This document shows positions 30,550-39,807 of a DNA stretch of 64,000 bases, piece by piece (position 1 is the first letter of the stretch; every line of letters begins with the position of its first letter). The stretch is from the NCBI RefSeq assembly GCF_013409365.1, contig NZ_JACCBA010000001.1, positions 8,060,001-8,124,000 of the forward strand, written 5' to 3'. Under the pieces are notes generated by a model. The model was not told where the DNA came from and did not search any database. It was given only the letters and a program-made list of their open reading frames with translations. Source of the stretch: Actinomadura luteofluorescens (GTDB lineage Bacteria > Actinomycetota > Actinomycetes > Streptosporangiales > Streptosporangiaceae). Made by a program: the position numbers and the translations under genes.

Positions 30550-32262
30550 GTGCCGTCCAAGCACTATCCGTGGATCGCGCTGAGCAACACCACGCTCGGC
30601 ATGCTGCTGGCCACGGTCAACTCCTCGATCGTGATCATCTCGCTGCCGGCGATCTTCCGCGGCATCCATCTGAACCCCCTCGAACCGGGCAATGTCAGCT
30701 ACCTGCTCTGGATGCTGATGGGCTACATGCTCGTCTCGGCGGTGCTGGTGGTGACGCTCGGCCGGCTCGGGGACATGTTCGGGCGCGTCCGGATGTACAA
30801 CGCCGGGTTCGCGGTCTTCACGGTCGGGACGCTCGTGCTGGCGCTGGATCCGCTGCACGGGGGCGCCGGTGCGCTCTGGCTCATCGGCTGGCGGGTGTTC
30901 CAGGGGATCGGCGGCGCCATGCTGATGGCGAACTCGGCCGCGATCCTCACCGACGCGTTCCCCGCCCACCGGCGCGGCATGGCGATGGGCGTCAACCAGG
31001 TCGCGGGCATCGCCGGGACGTTCATCGGGCTGGTCGCGGGCGGGCTGCTGAGCGAGATCAACTGGCGGCTGGTGTTCTTCGCCTCGGCGCCCATCGGCGT
31101 CGCCGGGACGATCTGGGCCTACCGGAGCCTGGTCGAGACCGCCACGCGGGCGGTCGGCGCGAGGATCGACTGGCTCGGCAACGTGACGTTCGCGGTCGGG
31201 CTGACCGCGCTGCTCGCCGCGATCACCTACGGCATCCAGCCCTACGGCGGGCACGACATGGGCTGGACGAACCCCTGGGTGCTCGCCGGGGTGATCGGCG
31301 GCGTCGCCGTCCTGGCGCTGTTCTGCTGGATCGAGACCAGGGTCGAGCAGCCGATGTTCCATCTGAGCCTGTTCCGCATCCGGGCGTTCGCGGCCGGCAA
31401 CCTGGCCGGGCTGCTCGCCGCGATCTCGCGCGGCGGGATGCAGTTCATGCTGATCATCTGGCTGCAGGGCATCTGGCTGCCGCTGCACGGCTACGACTAC
31501 GAGGACACCCCGCTGTGGGCGGGCATCTACCTGCTGCCGCTCACCGCCGGCTTCCTGGTCGCCGGGCCGATCTCGGGGCACCTGTCCGACCGGCACGGCG
31601 CCCGCGCGTTCGCCTCCGGCGGGCTGGTGCTGTCGGCACTGGCGTTCGCGGGGCTGCTGGTGATCCCGACCGACTTCGGGTACACCACCTTCGCGCTGCT
31701 GATCTTCCTCAACGGGATCGGCTCCGGGCTGTTCGCCGCCCCGAACACGACCGCGATCATGAACTCGGTCCCGGCGGACCAGCGCGGCGTGGCCTCCGGG
31801 ATGCGCGCCACCTTCATGAACGCCGGCATGGTGCTGTCGATCGGCGTGTTCTTCTCGCTGATGATCGCCGGCCTGGCCGACACGCTGCCGAGGACGCTGA
31901 CGCAGGGCCTGACCGAACACGGCGTCCCGGCCGGGCCGGCCGCGCGGGTGGGCGAGCTGCCGCCGGTCGGCACGCTGTTCGCGGCGTTCCTCGGCTACAA
32001 CCCGATCCAGAACCTGCTCGAACAGTTCCACGCGCTCGGCGGGCTCGCGCCGGACGACGTGGCCACGCTCACCGGCCGCTCGTACTTCCCGCACCTGATC
32101 TCCGAGCCGTTCCACCACGGCCTGGTCATCGTGTTCGGCCTGGCGATCGCGATGTCGCTGGTGGCGGCGCTGGTGTCGCTGCTGCGCGGGCGCCGCTACG
32201 TGCACGACGACGAGGCCTCCGGCGAGCCCGCGCTGCAGAAGACCGGCCGCGGCGCCGCCTGA
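30550..32262 (+). CDS. MFS transporter, EmrB/QacA (DHA2) type
   Basis: A 570-residue 14-helix proton-drug antiporter. Seen: LATVNSSIVIISLPAIF in helix 1 (the DHA2 D-x-T-I-V-N-V-A-L-P region), GRLGDMFGRVRMYNAGF (motif A), WRVFQGIGGAMLMANS (motif B) and GTFIGLVAGGLLSEINWRLVFF (motif C). GTG 30550 is preceded by a G-rich ribosome site. It probably exports a toxic compound. A strong terminator follows, so it is monocistronic and separate from the lacI operon. Confidence 0.92.
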   Translation: MPSKHYPWIALSNTTLGMLLATVNSSIVIISLPAIFRGIHLNPLEPGNVSYLLWMLMGYMLVSAVLVVTLGRLGDMFGRVRMYNAGFAVFTVGTLVLALDPLHGGAGALWLIGWRVFQGIGGAMLMANSAAILTDAFPAHRRGMAMGVNQVAGIAGTFIGLVAGGLLSEINWRLVFFASAPIGVAGTIWAYRSLVETATRAVGARIDWLGNVTFAVGLTALLAAITYGIQPYGGHDMGWTNPWVLAGVIGGVAVLALFCWIETRVEQPMFHLSLFRIRAFAAGNLAGLLAAISRGGMQFMLIIWLQGIWLPLHGYDYEDTPLWAGIYLLPLTAGFLVAGPISGHLSDRHGARAFASGGLVLSALAFAGLLVIPTDFGYTTFALLIFLNGIGSGLFAAPNTTAIMNSVPADQRGVASGMRATFMNAGMVLSIGVFFSLMIAGLADTLPRTLTQGLTEHGVPAGPAARVGELPPVGTLFAAFLGYNPIQNLLEQFHALGGLAPDDVATLTGRSYFPHLISEPFHHGLVIVFGLAIAMSLVAALVSLLRGRRYVHDDEASGEPALQKTGRGAA

Positions 32263-32292
32263 CCGGAGGCCGCCTGACCCGAGCCAGACCGA

Positions 32293-32325
32293 AGCCCCCC
32301 GGCCCCCGCCCGGCCGGGGGGCTTT
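32293..32325 (+). terminator. rho-independent terminator after the MFS gene
   Basis: AGCCCCCCGGCC (32293-32304) and GGCCGGGGGGCT (32312-32323) form a perfect 12-bp stem with a 7-base loop; TT follows the last arm. Confidence 0.8.
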
Positions 32326-32336
32326 CCGGCGCGCTA

Positions 32337-32366
32337 TTGACACTGTTCCGCAAACGTTTTCATAAT
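32337..32366 (+). promoter_or_regulatory. consensus promoter with embedded LacI-type operator
   Basis: TTGACA (32337-32342) and CATAAT (32361-32366) are 18 bases apart. Between them AAACGTTT (32352-32359), within GCAAACGTTTTC, is the palindromic core expected of a LacI/GalR operator. The ATG at 32374 begins 8 bases after the -10, so the message is nearly or fully leaderless. The adjacent lacI-type gene probably represses itself and the transporter genes from here. Confidence 0.75.
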
Positions 32367-32373
32367 CCTGGGC

Positions 32374-33429
32374 ATGGGCGGCACGGGCACCGGCGGAGGC
32401 GGGGCCGCCCGCCGCGGTGCCTCCGGGCCGGGCGGCGGCCCCCGGGCCTCGATCCGGGCCGTGGCGACCCTCGCCGGGGTGTCGCCCTCCACGGTCTCGC
32501 GCGCCCTGAACAACCCGGAGCTCGTGAACGCCGAGACCCGGCGGCGCGTGCTCGAATGCGCCGAGCGGCTGGGCTACCGGCCGAACCGGGCGGCGCAGTC
32601 GCTGGTCCTCGGCCGGACCCGCAACGTCGGCCTCATCGTCCCCGACATCGCCAACCCGTTCTTCGCACCGTTCATCAAGGGCGTCGAGGCGTACTTCCGG
32701 GACACCGAGTACGCGGTGTTCCTGGCCGACACCGACGAGGACACCGCGACGGAGGTCCGGCTGGCCGAGGCCATGGTCGAGCGGGTGGACGGGCTGATCC
32801 TGTGCGCCCCCCGCATGACCGGGGCGCGGCTGCGCGCCGTCGCGGCCAGGACCGCCGTGGTGCTGGCGAACCGGACCAGCGGGGCGGCGCCGTCGGTCCT
32901 GCTCGACTTCCGGCCCGGCATGGAGCAGGCGGTCGCGCACGTCCACGCGCTCGGCCACCGCCGCTGCGCGTACCTGGCCGGCCCCGCCAACTCCTGGTCC
33001 AACCGGCAGCGGCGCAGGTTCCTCGGCGCCGCCTGCGCGGAGCGCGGCATCGAGCTGGTGGACCTCGGCCCGTACGAGCCGCGCTTCACCGGCGGGTACC
33101 GGGCGGCGGACGAGGTGCTCGCCGCCGGCGTCACCGCGGTGTTCGCCTACAACGACCTGGTCGCGCTCGGCGTGCTGTCCCGGCTCGCCGCGCGCGGCGT
33201 CCCGGTGCCCGGCGAGCTCAGCATCGTCGGATTCGACGACGTCCCGATGGCCTCGATGACCAACCCGCCGCTCACCAGCGTGGCCATGCCCGTCAACGCG
33301 CTGTCGCGGGCGGCCGCCGCGACCGTGCACGCGATGCTCGACCCCCGGGCGCCGAAGGCGCCGCCGCTGCCGCCGGCCACCGAGCTGGCGACCCGACTGC
33401 TGATCAGAGGCACCACCGGGCCGGCGTGA
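32374..33429 (+). CDS. LacI-family transcriptional regulator
   Basis: A 351-residue repressor with a Gly-rich N-terminal leader (1-24), the LacI helix-turn-helix (about 26-75; IRAVATLAGVSPSTVSRALNN) and a periplasmic-binding-like sensor domain (NVGLIVPDIANPFFAPFIKG ... LSIVGFDDVPMASMTNPPLT). It precedes a binding-protein ABC transporter in the same direction and its promoter contains a LacI-type palindrome, so it is probably an autoregulated local repressor released by the imported substrate. Confidence 0.92.
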   Translation: MGGTGTGGGGAARRGASGPGGGPRASIRAVATLAGVSPSTVSRALNNPELVNAETRRRVLECAERLGYRPNRAAQSLVLGRTRNVGLIVPDIANPFFAPFIKGVEAYFRDTEYAVFLADTDEDTATEVRLAEAMVERVDGLILCAPRMTGARLRAVAARTAVVLANRTSGAAPSVLLDFRPGMEQAVAHVHALGHRRCAYLAGPANSWSNRQRRRFLGAACAERGIELVDLGPYEPRFTGGYRAADEVLAAGVTAVFAYNDLVALGVLSRLAARGVPVPGELSIVGFDDVPMASMTNPPLTSVAMPVNALSRAAAATVHAMLDPRAPKAPPLPPATELATRLLIRGTTGPA

Positions 33430-33466
33430 CCGGCCCAGGACCGCACGTCCTGCCTGGAGGACCGCC

Positions 33467-34681
33467 ATGAGAACTCCACGATCCGCACTCCTCACCCTCG
33501 CCGCCGCCGGCCTGCTGATGACCGCCTGCGGGGCGCCCGACTCGGGCGGCGCCGCCTCCGAACCCGCCGCCTCGGACGTCCGGCTCCCGTCCAAGCCCGT
33601 CACCCTCAACATCATCGACGTCGCCGGGAACCTCCAGCTCACCCAGCAGATCTTCGAGAACTACAGGAAGGCGCACCCCGGCCTCGTCAGCAGGATCACC
33701 TACACCAAGGCCACCGCGCCCGAGCTGGCCGGCAAGGTCAAGGCGCAGCAGGACGCCGGACGCCTCGACATCGACCTCGTGCTGACCGGCACCGACGGCC
33801 TCTCCGCCGGCCTGGAGCAGAACCTGTGGGTCGACCTCGCCGGCAAGTACGCCGCCAAGCTGCCCGACCTGAGGTCGCAGTACCTGGAGCCCGCCTCCAA
33901 GATGCAGGACCTCGCGCAGGGCCGGGGCGTCGTCGTGACGTACTACCCCTCGGGCCCGCTGCTGGAGTACGACCCGAAGAGGGTCCCGGACCCGCCGAAG
34001 ACGGCCGAGGCCCTGCTGGCCTGGGCGAAAGCGCACCCCAAGAAACTGGAGTACGCCCGCCCGTCCAACTCCGGCCCCGGACGGACGTGGCTCATGGGCC
34101 TGCCCTACATCCTCAAGGACTCCGACCCCAAGGACCCCGCGAACGGCTGGCCCAAGACCTGGGCGTACCTGAAGGACCTCGACCGGTACATCGAGTACTA
34201 CCCGACCGGTACCACGCAGACGATGAAGGAACTGGGCGAGGGCACCCGCGACATCATCCTCAGCACCACCGGCTGGGACATCAACCCGCGCGTCCTCGGA
34301 CAGGTGCCCAAGGACGTGAAGATCCAGCCCTTGGAGGGCTTCACCTGGGTCACCGACGCCCACTACATGGTCGTCCCCAAGGGCGTGTCCGGCGGGAAGC
34401 TCGCCGTCCTGCTCGACCTGGTGAAGTTCGCGCTCCGGCCGGAGCAGCAGGCGGTCACCTACGACAAGGGCTACTTCTACCCGGGCCCCGCCGTGAAGGG
34501 CGTGACGCTCGCCATGGCCCCGCCCGAGAGCCAGAAGGCGATCAAGGAGTACGGCCGTCCCGAGTACGACTCGCTGATCGCCGCGAACCCCAAGGCCCCG
34601 CCGCTCGACGCCAAGGCCCTCGTCGCCGCCTTCGACCGGTGGGACCGCGAGGTCGGCGGGCAGAAGGTCAAGCAGTCATGA
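33467..34681 (+). CDS. ABC transporter substrate-binding lipoprotein
   Basis: A 404-residue family-1 extracellular solute-binding protein. The lipobox is LMTAC with the lipidated Cys at residue 21; the mature part has VTLNIIDVAGNLQLTQQIFENY, LDIDLVLTGTDGLSAG and FTWVTDAHYMVVPKGVSG, typical of the PotD/ferric/sugar-binding fold. GGAGG precedes the ATG. It is the first transporter gene of the operon, overlapping the ATPase start by ATGA. The substrate is unknown; the LacI regulator and SDR suggest a sugar or polyol, but the transporter layout resembles Pot-type polyamine systems. Confidence 0.9.
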   Translation: MRTPRSALLTLAAAGLLMTACGAPDSGGAASEPAASDVRLPSKPVTLNIIDVAGNLQLTQQIFENYRKAHPGLVSRITYTKATAPELAGKVKAQQDAGRLDIDLVLTGTDGLSAGLEQNLWVDLAGKYAAKLPDLRSQYLEPASKMQDLAQGRGVVVTYYPSGPLLEYDPKRVPDPPKTAEALLAWAKAHPKKLEYARPSNSGPGRTWLMGLPYILKDSDPKDPANGWPKTWAYLKDLDRYIEYYPTGTTQTMKELGEGTRDIILSTTGWDINPRVLGQVPKDVKIQPLEGFTWVTDAHYMVVPKGVSGGKLAVLLDLVKFALRPEQQAVTYDKGYFYPGPAVKGVTLAMAPPESQKAIKEYGRPEYDSLIAANPKAPPLDAKALVAAFDRWDREVGGQKVKQS

Positions 34682-35859
34682 CGGCGGGCACCGCGACGGA
34701 ACGGGACCCGCGGGCCGGGTTCGGGCGGCTGCGGCTGGACGGCGTCACGCGGCGGTTCGGGAAGGCGACCGCGCTGAGCGGGTTCGATCTGCGGATCGAG
34801 GGCGGCGAGTTCATCGCGCTGCTCGGGCCGTCCGGATGCGGGAAGTCGACCGCGCTGAACTGCCTGGCCGGGCTGCTGCCGCTGTCCGGCGGCGCGATCT
34901 GGCTGGACAAGGAGCGCATCGACACGCTGCCGCCCGAGCGGCGCGGGTTCGGGATGGTGTTCCAGAACTACGCGCTGTTCCCGCACCTGTCCGTCCGCAG
35001 GAACGTGGCGTTCGGGCTGGCGGTGCGGCGGGTCGGGAAGGCGGAGACCGCGCGGCGGGTGGACGAGGCGCTGCGCACCGTCGAGCTGACCGAGCACGCC
35101 GCCAAGCTTCCCGGGCAGCTGTCGGGCGGCCAGCAGCAGCGGGTCGCGATCGCCCGCGCGATCGTGCTGCGGCCGAGGCTCGTGCTGATGGACGAGCCGC
35201 TGTCCAACCTCGACGCCAAGCTCCGCGTGCAGATGCGCACCGAGATCCGGCGCATCCACCAGGACCTCGGACTCACCACCGTCTACGTGACGCACGACCA
35301 GGAGGAGGCGCTCGCGCTCGCCGACCGGGTCGTGGTGCTGCGCTCGGGACGGATCGAGCAGGTCGGGACGCCCGAGGACGTCTACACCCACCCGGCCGGC
35401 ACCTACATCGCCGGGTTCATGGGCTACCGGAACCTGCTGGAGTTGCCCGTCCTGTCGTCCGGCGACGGCACGGTCCGCCTCGGCGGCGAGGACGGGCCGG
35501 TCCTGACCGGGCGGAGCCGGGAGCCGATCGGCGGGCCGCGCGCGGTCGCGGCCGTCCGGCCGGAGGACTTCAGGGTCGCCGGGTCCCCCGACACGGCGAC
35601 GGGCGAGAACCTCGTGAGGGTCCGCGTCGAGGTGGCGGAGTTCCACGGCCGCGAGGTCGCCGCCGAGGGCGTGACGGACGGCGGGCGCGTCATCCACTTC
35701 CGGACGCCGGAGCGGGTCGCGCCGGGGGACCGGGTCGCGCTGACCGTCCCGCCCGACCGCGTGCTCGTGTTCGGGGAGAGCGTGCGGGAGGCGGCGCGGG
35801 CCCTCGACGGACCCGCCGCCGAGGCCCTCGGCAAGAGCGGGGTGCGCGATGGCGGTTGA
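34678..35859 (+). CDS. ABC transporter ATP-binding protein (PotA/UgpC type)
   Basis: A 393-residue ATPase. Walker A is GPSGCGKST (about residues 54-62), Q-loop FQNYALFPH, signature LSGGQQQRVA, Walker B LVLMDEPLSNLD and switch His VYVTHD. A C-terminal TOBE-type domain (about 250-393) contains VAAVRPEDFRV, as in Pot/Ugp importers. It overlaps the binding-protein gene upstream and the first permease gene downstream (by 11 bases), indicating tight translational coupling. Confidence 0.93.
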   Translation: MTAGTATERDPRAGFGRLRLDGVTRRFGKATALSGFDLRIEGGEFIALLGPSGCGKSTALNCLAGLLPLSGGAIWLDKERIDTLPPERRGFGMVFQNYALFPHLSVRRNVAFGLAVRRVGKAETARRVDEALRTVELTEHAAKLPGQLSGGQQQRVAIARAIVLRPRLVLMDEPLSNLDAKLRVQMRTEIRRIHQDLGLTTVYVTHDQEEALALADRVVVLRSGRIEQVGTPEDVYTHPAGTYIAGFMGYRNLLELPVLSSGDGTVRLGGEDGPVLTGRSREPIGGPRAVAAVRPEDFRVAGSPDTATGENLVRVRVEVAEFHGREVAAEGVTDGGRVIHFRTPERVAPGDRVALTVPPDRVLVFGESVREAARALDGPAAEALGKSGVRDGG

Positions 35860-36775
35860 GGCTCCCGCCCGCGCGGAGGCGCGGGCGCCCCGGCGCGGCG
35901 GCCTGCGGCACCGGCTCGCCGAGCGCGGCGTCGACCGCGTGCTGCTCCTTCTGCTGCCCGCCGTGCTCGTCGTCGCGCTGCTGTTCCTCTACCCGATGAT
36001 GTACGGGGTGGGTCTGTCGCTGCAGCCGAAGGACGGCGGCGGCCCGTTCGGCAACTACACCGGCTTCTTCCGCGACCCCTACCAGCGCGGCACGATCTGG
36101 AAGACGCTCAGGCTCGCGCTGCCCGCCGCCCTGATCAACGTCGGCGCGTCGGTGCCGATCGCGTACCGGCTGCGCGGCCGGTTCCGCGGCCGGCGGCTGC
36201 TGACGGCGCTGCTCGTCCTGCCGGTGACGCTCGGAACCGTCCTGGTCGCCGACGGCCTGCTGCGCTACCTCGGCCCCAAGGGCTGGTTCAACCGGGTGCT
36301 GCTCGACCTCGGCGTCGTGGACGAGCCCGTCCGGCTCGTCTACAACTACTGGGGCGTGCTGTTCTCGCTGCTCATCACCGGGTTCCCGTTCGCGTTCCTG
36401 CTGGTGCTGGCCTACATGTCGGGCATCGACCCGACGCTGGAGCGGGCCGCGGCCACGCTCGGGGCCGGGCCCTGGCAGCGGATGCGGCGGATCGTCCTCC
36501 CGCTGCTCGCTCCGGGGCTCGCGACGACGTTCGTGCTCGCGTTCGTGCTGGCGTTCTCGGTGTTCCCGTCCGCGAACCTCGTCGGCGAGCCGGCCGGGGA
36601 GACGCGGGTGATGGCGATCGCCGCCTACCAGGCGGCGTTCGAGAAGTACGACTACTCGATGGCCTCCACCATCGCCGTGCTGATGGGCGTGTTCGAGCTG
36701 CTCGTCATCGCGGTCACGCTGCTGCTGCGCGGCCGCCTCTACACCGGCCCCGCGACGGGAGGTAAGGGATCATGA
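35849..36775 (+). CDS. ABC transporter permease, first subunit
   Basis: A 308-residue binding-protein-dependent permease with six membrane helices. The first helix follows a basic 30-residue cytoplasmic start (LLLLLPAVLVVALLFLYPM), and the coupling helix is ERAAATLGAGPWQRMRRIVLPLL, the EAA motif that docks on the ATPase. It overlaps both neighbours. It resembles PotB-type subunits; pairs with the next permease to form the channel. Confidence 0.9.
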   Translation: MAVEAPARAEARAPRRGGLRHRLAERGVDRVLLLLLPAVLVVALLFLYPMMYGVGLSLQPKDGGGPFGNYTGFFRDPYQRGTIWKTLRLALPAALINVGASVPIAYRLRGRFRGRRLLTALLVLPVTLGTVLVADGLLRYLGPKGWFNRVLLDLGVVDEPVRLVYNYWGVLFSLLITGFPFAFLLVLAYMSGIDPTLERAAATLGAGPWQRMRRIVLPLLAPGLATTFVLAFVLAFSVFPSANLVGEPAGETRVMAIAAYQAAFEKYDYSMASTIAVLMGVFELLVIAVTLLLRGRLYTGPATGGKGS

Positions 36776-37626
36776 CCGCCGTCTCGCGCCCGCGCGGGCT
36801 GCCGAGGGTCCGGCCGGGCGGCTGGGCCGTCTGGCTGTTCGTCGCGTTCTTCCTGCTGAACCTGGCCGCGCTGATCCTGTCCGTGGTCGTGAACTCGTTC
36901 GGCACGAAGTGGTTCGGCGGATGGCTGCCGGAGGGCTTCACGGGCGCGTGGTACTCCGACGCCTGGGCGGAGTTCGCGCTCGGCGACGTGCTGACCGCGA
37001 CGCTGGAGATCACCCTGATCGTGGTCGCGCTGTCGCTGCTGGTCGGCGTCCCCGCCGGATACGCGCTGGCCCGGCGCGACTTCCCCGGCAGGCGGGTCGT
37101 GACGGTCCTGCTGCTGCTCCCCGTGGCGCTGCCGCCGATCACCTACGGGATCCCGCTCGCGACCGTCCTGTACAAGGTGCACCTGGCCGGGACGATGACG
37201 GGCGTGGTCGCGGCGAACCTCGTCCCGGCGCTGCCGTTCGTCGTGCTGGTGGTGACGCCGTTCGTGGAGCAGATCGACGCGAACGTGGAGTCGGCGGCGC
37301 GGATGTGCGGCGCCCGCACCCGGCAGGTGTTCGCGCGGGTGCTGGTTCCGCTGCTGCTGCCGGGGATCCTCGCCGCCGGGATCCTCGTGCTCGTGCGGAC
37401 CGTCGCCATGTTCGAGCTGACGTTCCTGGTGGCGGACGCCGACAGCCAGACGCTGATCGTCGCGCTCTACGGCGCCGCGTTCACGCCCGGGATCCGCGCC
37501 GCCCAGGCCATCGACGCGATGGCCGTCGTCTACATGGCCCTGTCGGCGGTGCTGCTGGTCATCGCCCTGATGTTCGTCAATCCGACGCAGATCGTCGCGC
37601 AGGTGAGGGAGGCCCCGGCCGAATGA
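36772..37626 (+). CDS. ABC transporter permease, second subunit
   Basis: A 284-residue permease with six helices; its EAA-type coupling segment is ESAARMCGARTRQVFARVLVPLLL, and LLLPVALPPITYGIPLA precedes the third helix. Similar to PotC-type subunits. It starts four bases inside the end of the previous gene and its stop overlaps the SDR start, so all five genes form one coupled operon. Confidence 0.9.
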   Translation: MTAVSRPRGLPRVRPGGWAVWLFVAFFLLNLAALILSVVVNSFGTKWFGGWLPEGFTGAWYSDAWAEFALGDVLTATLEITLIVVALSLLVGVPAGYALARRDFPGRRVVTVLLLLPVALPPITYGIPLATVLYKVHLAGTMTGVVAANLVPALPFVVLVVTPFVEQIDANVESAARMCGARTRQVFARVLVPLLLPGILAAGILVLVRTVAMFELTFLVADADSQTLIVALYGAAFTPGIRAAQAIDAMAVVYMALSAVLLVIALMFVNPTQIVAQVREAPAE

Positions 37627-38378
37627 GCGCCGTCCGGTTCGACTACACGGGGGAGCGGGTGCTGGTCACCGGCGCCGCGGGGCTGATCGGCCGCGCGCTG
37701 GTGCGGCGGTTCGCCGACGCGGGCGCCGCCGTGCTCGCCGTCGACGTGGACGCCGCCGGCCTCGCGGTCCACGACGGCGATCGGCGGGTGGCCACGATGC
37801 CCGGCGACCTGGCCCGCGAGGACGTCGCCGACGCCGTCTTCGCCAGGCTCGCGCGCGACGGCGGCCTGGACGTGCTCGTCAACAACGCCGCGATGACCGG
37901 GGTGCGCACCCCGTTCGCCGACATCGGCGCCGGCGTCTGGGACGCGGTGGTCGCCGCCAACCTGCGCTCGGCGTACCTGCTGTCGGTGCGGGCGGTCCGC
38001 CACTGGCGCGACGCCGGGCGCGGCGGGGCGATCGTCAGCCTGTCCTCGCCGGGCGCGTCCCGCGCGCACGAGAACCAGAGCGCCTACGACGTGACCAAGG
38101 CGGGCATCGAGGCGCTCAGCCGGGCGATCGCCGTGGAGCTGGGCGGCCTCGGCATCCGCGCGAACTGCATCGCGCCCGCCAGCGTCGTCGAGGAGGTCCG
38201 GCCCGCGACCGACCTCCCCGCCGGCCGCACCACCGCTCCGGAGGAGGTCGCGGACGCGGCGCTGTTCCTGGCGTCCCCGGCGGCGGCGCAGCTCAACGGG
38301 CACGTCCTTCGCGTGGACGGCGGCCTGCACGCGCGTCTGCGGACCGGACCGTCCGAGGAGCGGGGACGCGACTCCTGA
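37623..38378 (+). CDS. short-chain dehydrogenase/reductase
   Basis: A 251-residue classical SDR. The cofactor motif is TGAAGLIG (about residues 16-23), NNAA follows at strand 4, the catalytic Ser is in SLSSPG and the Y-x3-K is YDVTK. The C-terminal DGGLHARLR is typical. An Asp (AVDVDAAG) after strand 2 favours NAD(H). Its start overlaps the second permease gene, so it likely oxidises the imported sugar, polyol or acid. A strong bidirectional terminator follows. Confidence 0.9.
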   Translation: MSAVRFDYTGERVLVTGAAGLIGRALVRRFADAGAAVLAVDVDAAGLAVHDGDRRVATMPGDLAREDVADAVFARLARDGGLDVLVNNAAMTGVRTPFADIGAGVWDAVVAANLRSAYLLSVRAVRHWRDAGRGGAIVSLSSPGASRAHENQSAYDVTKAGIEALSRAIAVELGGLGIRANCIAPASVVEEVRPATDLPAGRTTAPEEVADAALFLASPAAAQLNGHVLRVDGGLHARLRTGPSEERGRDS

Positions 38379-38407
38379 GAAGCGCGCCCGTGACGGGCGG
38401 AGAACGC

Positions 38408-38441
38408 GGAACGGCCGCCCGCGGTGGCGGGCGGCCGTTCC
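38408..38441. terminator. bidirectional terminator between SDR and DUF2637 genes
   Basis: GGAACGGCCGCCCGC (38408-38422) and its exact complement at 38427-38441 form a 15-bp perfect stem with loop GGTG. It lies 29 bases past the SDR stop and 24 bases past the stop of the convergent DUF2637 gene. Confidence 0.8.
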
Positions 38442-38465
38442 GGAAGGCGCGCAAGCGCGCCGGCG

Positions 38466-39593
38466 TCAGACGCGCCAGGACTGGACGAGCGCGTCCAGCG
38501 TCACCTGGTCGTAGACGATGCCCTGGGCGTTCAGCTCCTGGGCGACGAGCTCGCCGTCGCCGTGGTGCTTGGCCAGCAGCCGGTACACCGCGTACGGGAA
38601 CCAGTGGTTGTCGCTGATCCGCTGGATCTCGGCCTCGTCGCAGCGGTAGCCCTCGGCCCTGACCTCGGCGAGCGTCGCGGCGACGTCGCCGTGGCGCCGT
38701 TCCAGGATGTCGATGACCAGGGACCGCAGGTTCTCCGGCGCGGGCCCGGCGGGCACGTCCTCCTCGGGGGCGGTGCCGTAGGAACTGCGCCCGTTCAGGC
38801 TGCCGCGCGACGCGGCGCTGACCACGGCCAGCTCCGGCTCCGGCTCCGGCTCGGGAGCGGGGGCCGGCGCGGGTGCGGGCGCGGGCTCGGTCGCGGCGGG
38901 GGCCGCGGCCGGAGCGGAGGCCGCCGGTGCGGCCGGGGCCGGAGCGGCCTCGCCCGCGGGCGCCGCCTTGGGCTCGGCCCTGCCCGACGTCCCGGACTCG
39001 ATCGCCTTGCCGGAGTACCCCGGCACCTGGATCTGCGCGAACGGGCCGGTGTTGCGCAGCGGCATCAACGTGATCTGGTTCAGCGTGACGGGCCCGGCGA
39101 TCGCGCGCGTCTGCGGCTCGGGCTGCTTGGTCTCCTCCTCCTCGGTCCTCTGCGACACGTACCGGTGCAGCGTCCGCAGCAGGACGAACAGGCCGAGCAT
39201 CGACACGATCGGCGGGACCGCGGCCGTCGCCTGGAAGGAGAAGGTCTTGTGGCCGACGTGGCCGACGTTGAAGATCAGGCTGGCCGTCCAGCCCGCGAGG
39301 GCGATGGTCAGCGGCAGGCAGAAGTCGAGCCAGCTCATCAGGGCCCGGCGCTTGATGACGAAGGCGTCGATGGCCAGCAGGAACAGCCCGAGCTCACCGA
39401 CGATGATGAACAGGTCGACCAGCAGGGGGAACGACTCGGCCTTCCAGCCCCGCAGGCCGTGTTCCAGGGCCCAGTGATAGAGACCGGCATAGGACTGGGC
39501 GAAGCCACCGGCGGTGGCGGTCAGGACCGCGGCCGCCATGAAGGCGATGGCCCCCCACCGTGTGATGACCTGTGCCCGGTTGGCAGCGCTCAT
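38466..39593 (-). CDS. DUF2637 membrane protein with long cytoplasmic extension
   Basis: A 375-residue protein. Four membrane helices lie in residues 12-145 (WGAIAFMAAAVLTATAGGFAQS, LLVDLFIIVGELGLFLLAID, FCLPLTIALAGWTASLIF, PPIVSMLGLFVLLRTL), the DUF2637 pattern found with plasmid-transfer and chromosomal actinomycete loci. A 110-residue Ala/Pro/Glu-rich linker follows, then a compact helical end domain (about 285-375; LVIDILERRHGDVAATLAEVRAEG ... DQVTLDALV, read in parts) that may bind protein or DNA. Function unknown. Intergenic 39594-39746 holds only its promoter region, with an unusually AT-rich stretch (39610-39660). Confidence 0.75.
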   Translation of the reverse strand: MSAANRAQVITRWGAIAFMAAAVLTATAGGFAQSYAGLYHWALEHGLRGWKAESFPLLVDLFIIVGELGLFLLAIDAFVIKRRALMSWLDFCLPLTIALAGWTASLIFNVGHVGHKTFSFQATAAVPPIVSMLGLFVLLRTLHRYVSQRTEEEETKQPEPQTRAIAGPVTLNQITLMPLRNTGPFAQIQVPGYSGKAIESGTSGRAEPKAAPAGEAAPAPAAPAASAPAAAPAATEPAPAPAPAPAPEPEPEPELAVVSAASRGSLNGRSSYGTAPEEDVPAGPAPENLRSLVIDILERRHGDVAATLAEVRAEGYRCDEAEIQRISDNHWFPYAVYRLLAKHHGDGELVAQELNAQGIVYDQVTLDALVQSWRV

Positions 39594-39746
39594 GCGCGTG
39601 TGCTCCCAGATTCCTTACACAACCAAAAGTGATCGGTGGGAGACTATCCATTCCTTTGCCGTTTCGTGGGCGAATCGCATCACGTCTCGGTCCCGTTCCC
39701 CGCGAAACGGCGCGGCGCGCCGGTGGGAACTCACGAAAAACCGCAG

Positions 39747-39807
39747 GCGGGGCGCCCCCGCAGACTCTTGGCGGGCGCCCCCGCAGAGTCATAGCGGGCG
39801 CCCCCGC
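39747..39807. repeat. three direct ~23-bp GC-rich repeats
   Basis: The unit GCGGGCGCCCCCGCAGA(C/G)TC occurs at 39747 (one base longer), 39771 and, truncated to its first 14 bases, 39794. Each core is palindromic (GCGGGC-GCCCCCGC) and the last merges into the terminator hairpin at 39800. Confidence 0.65.
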
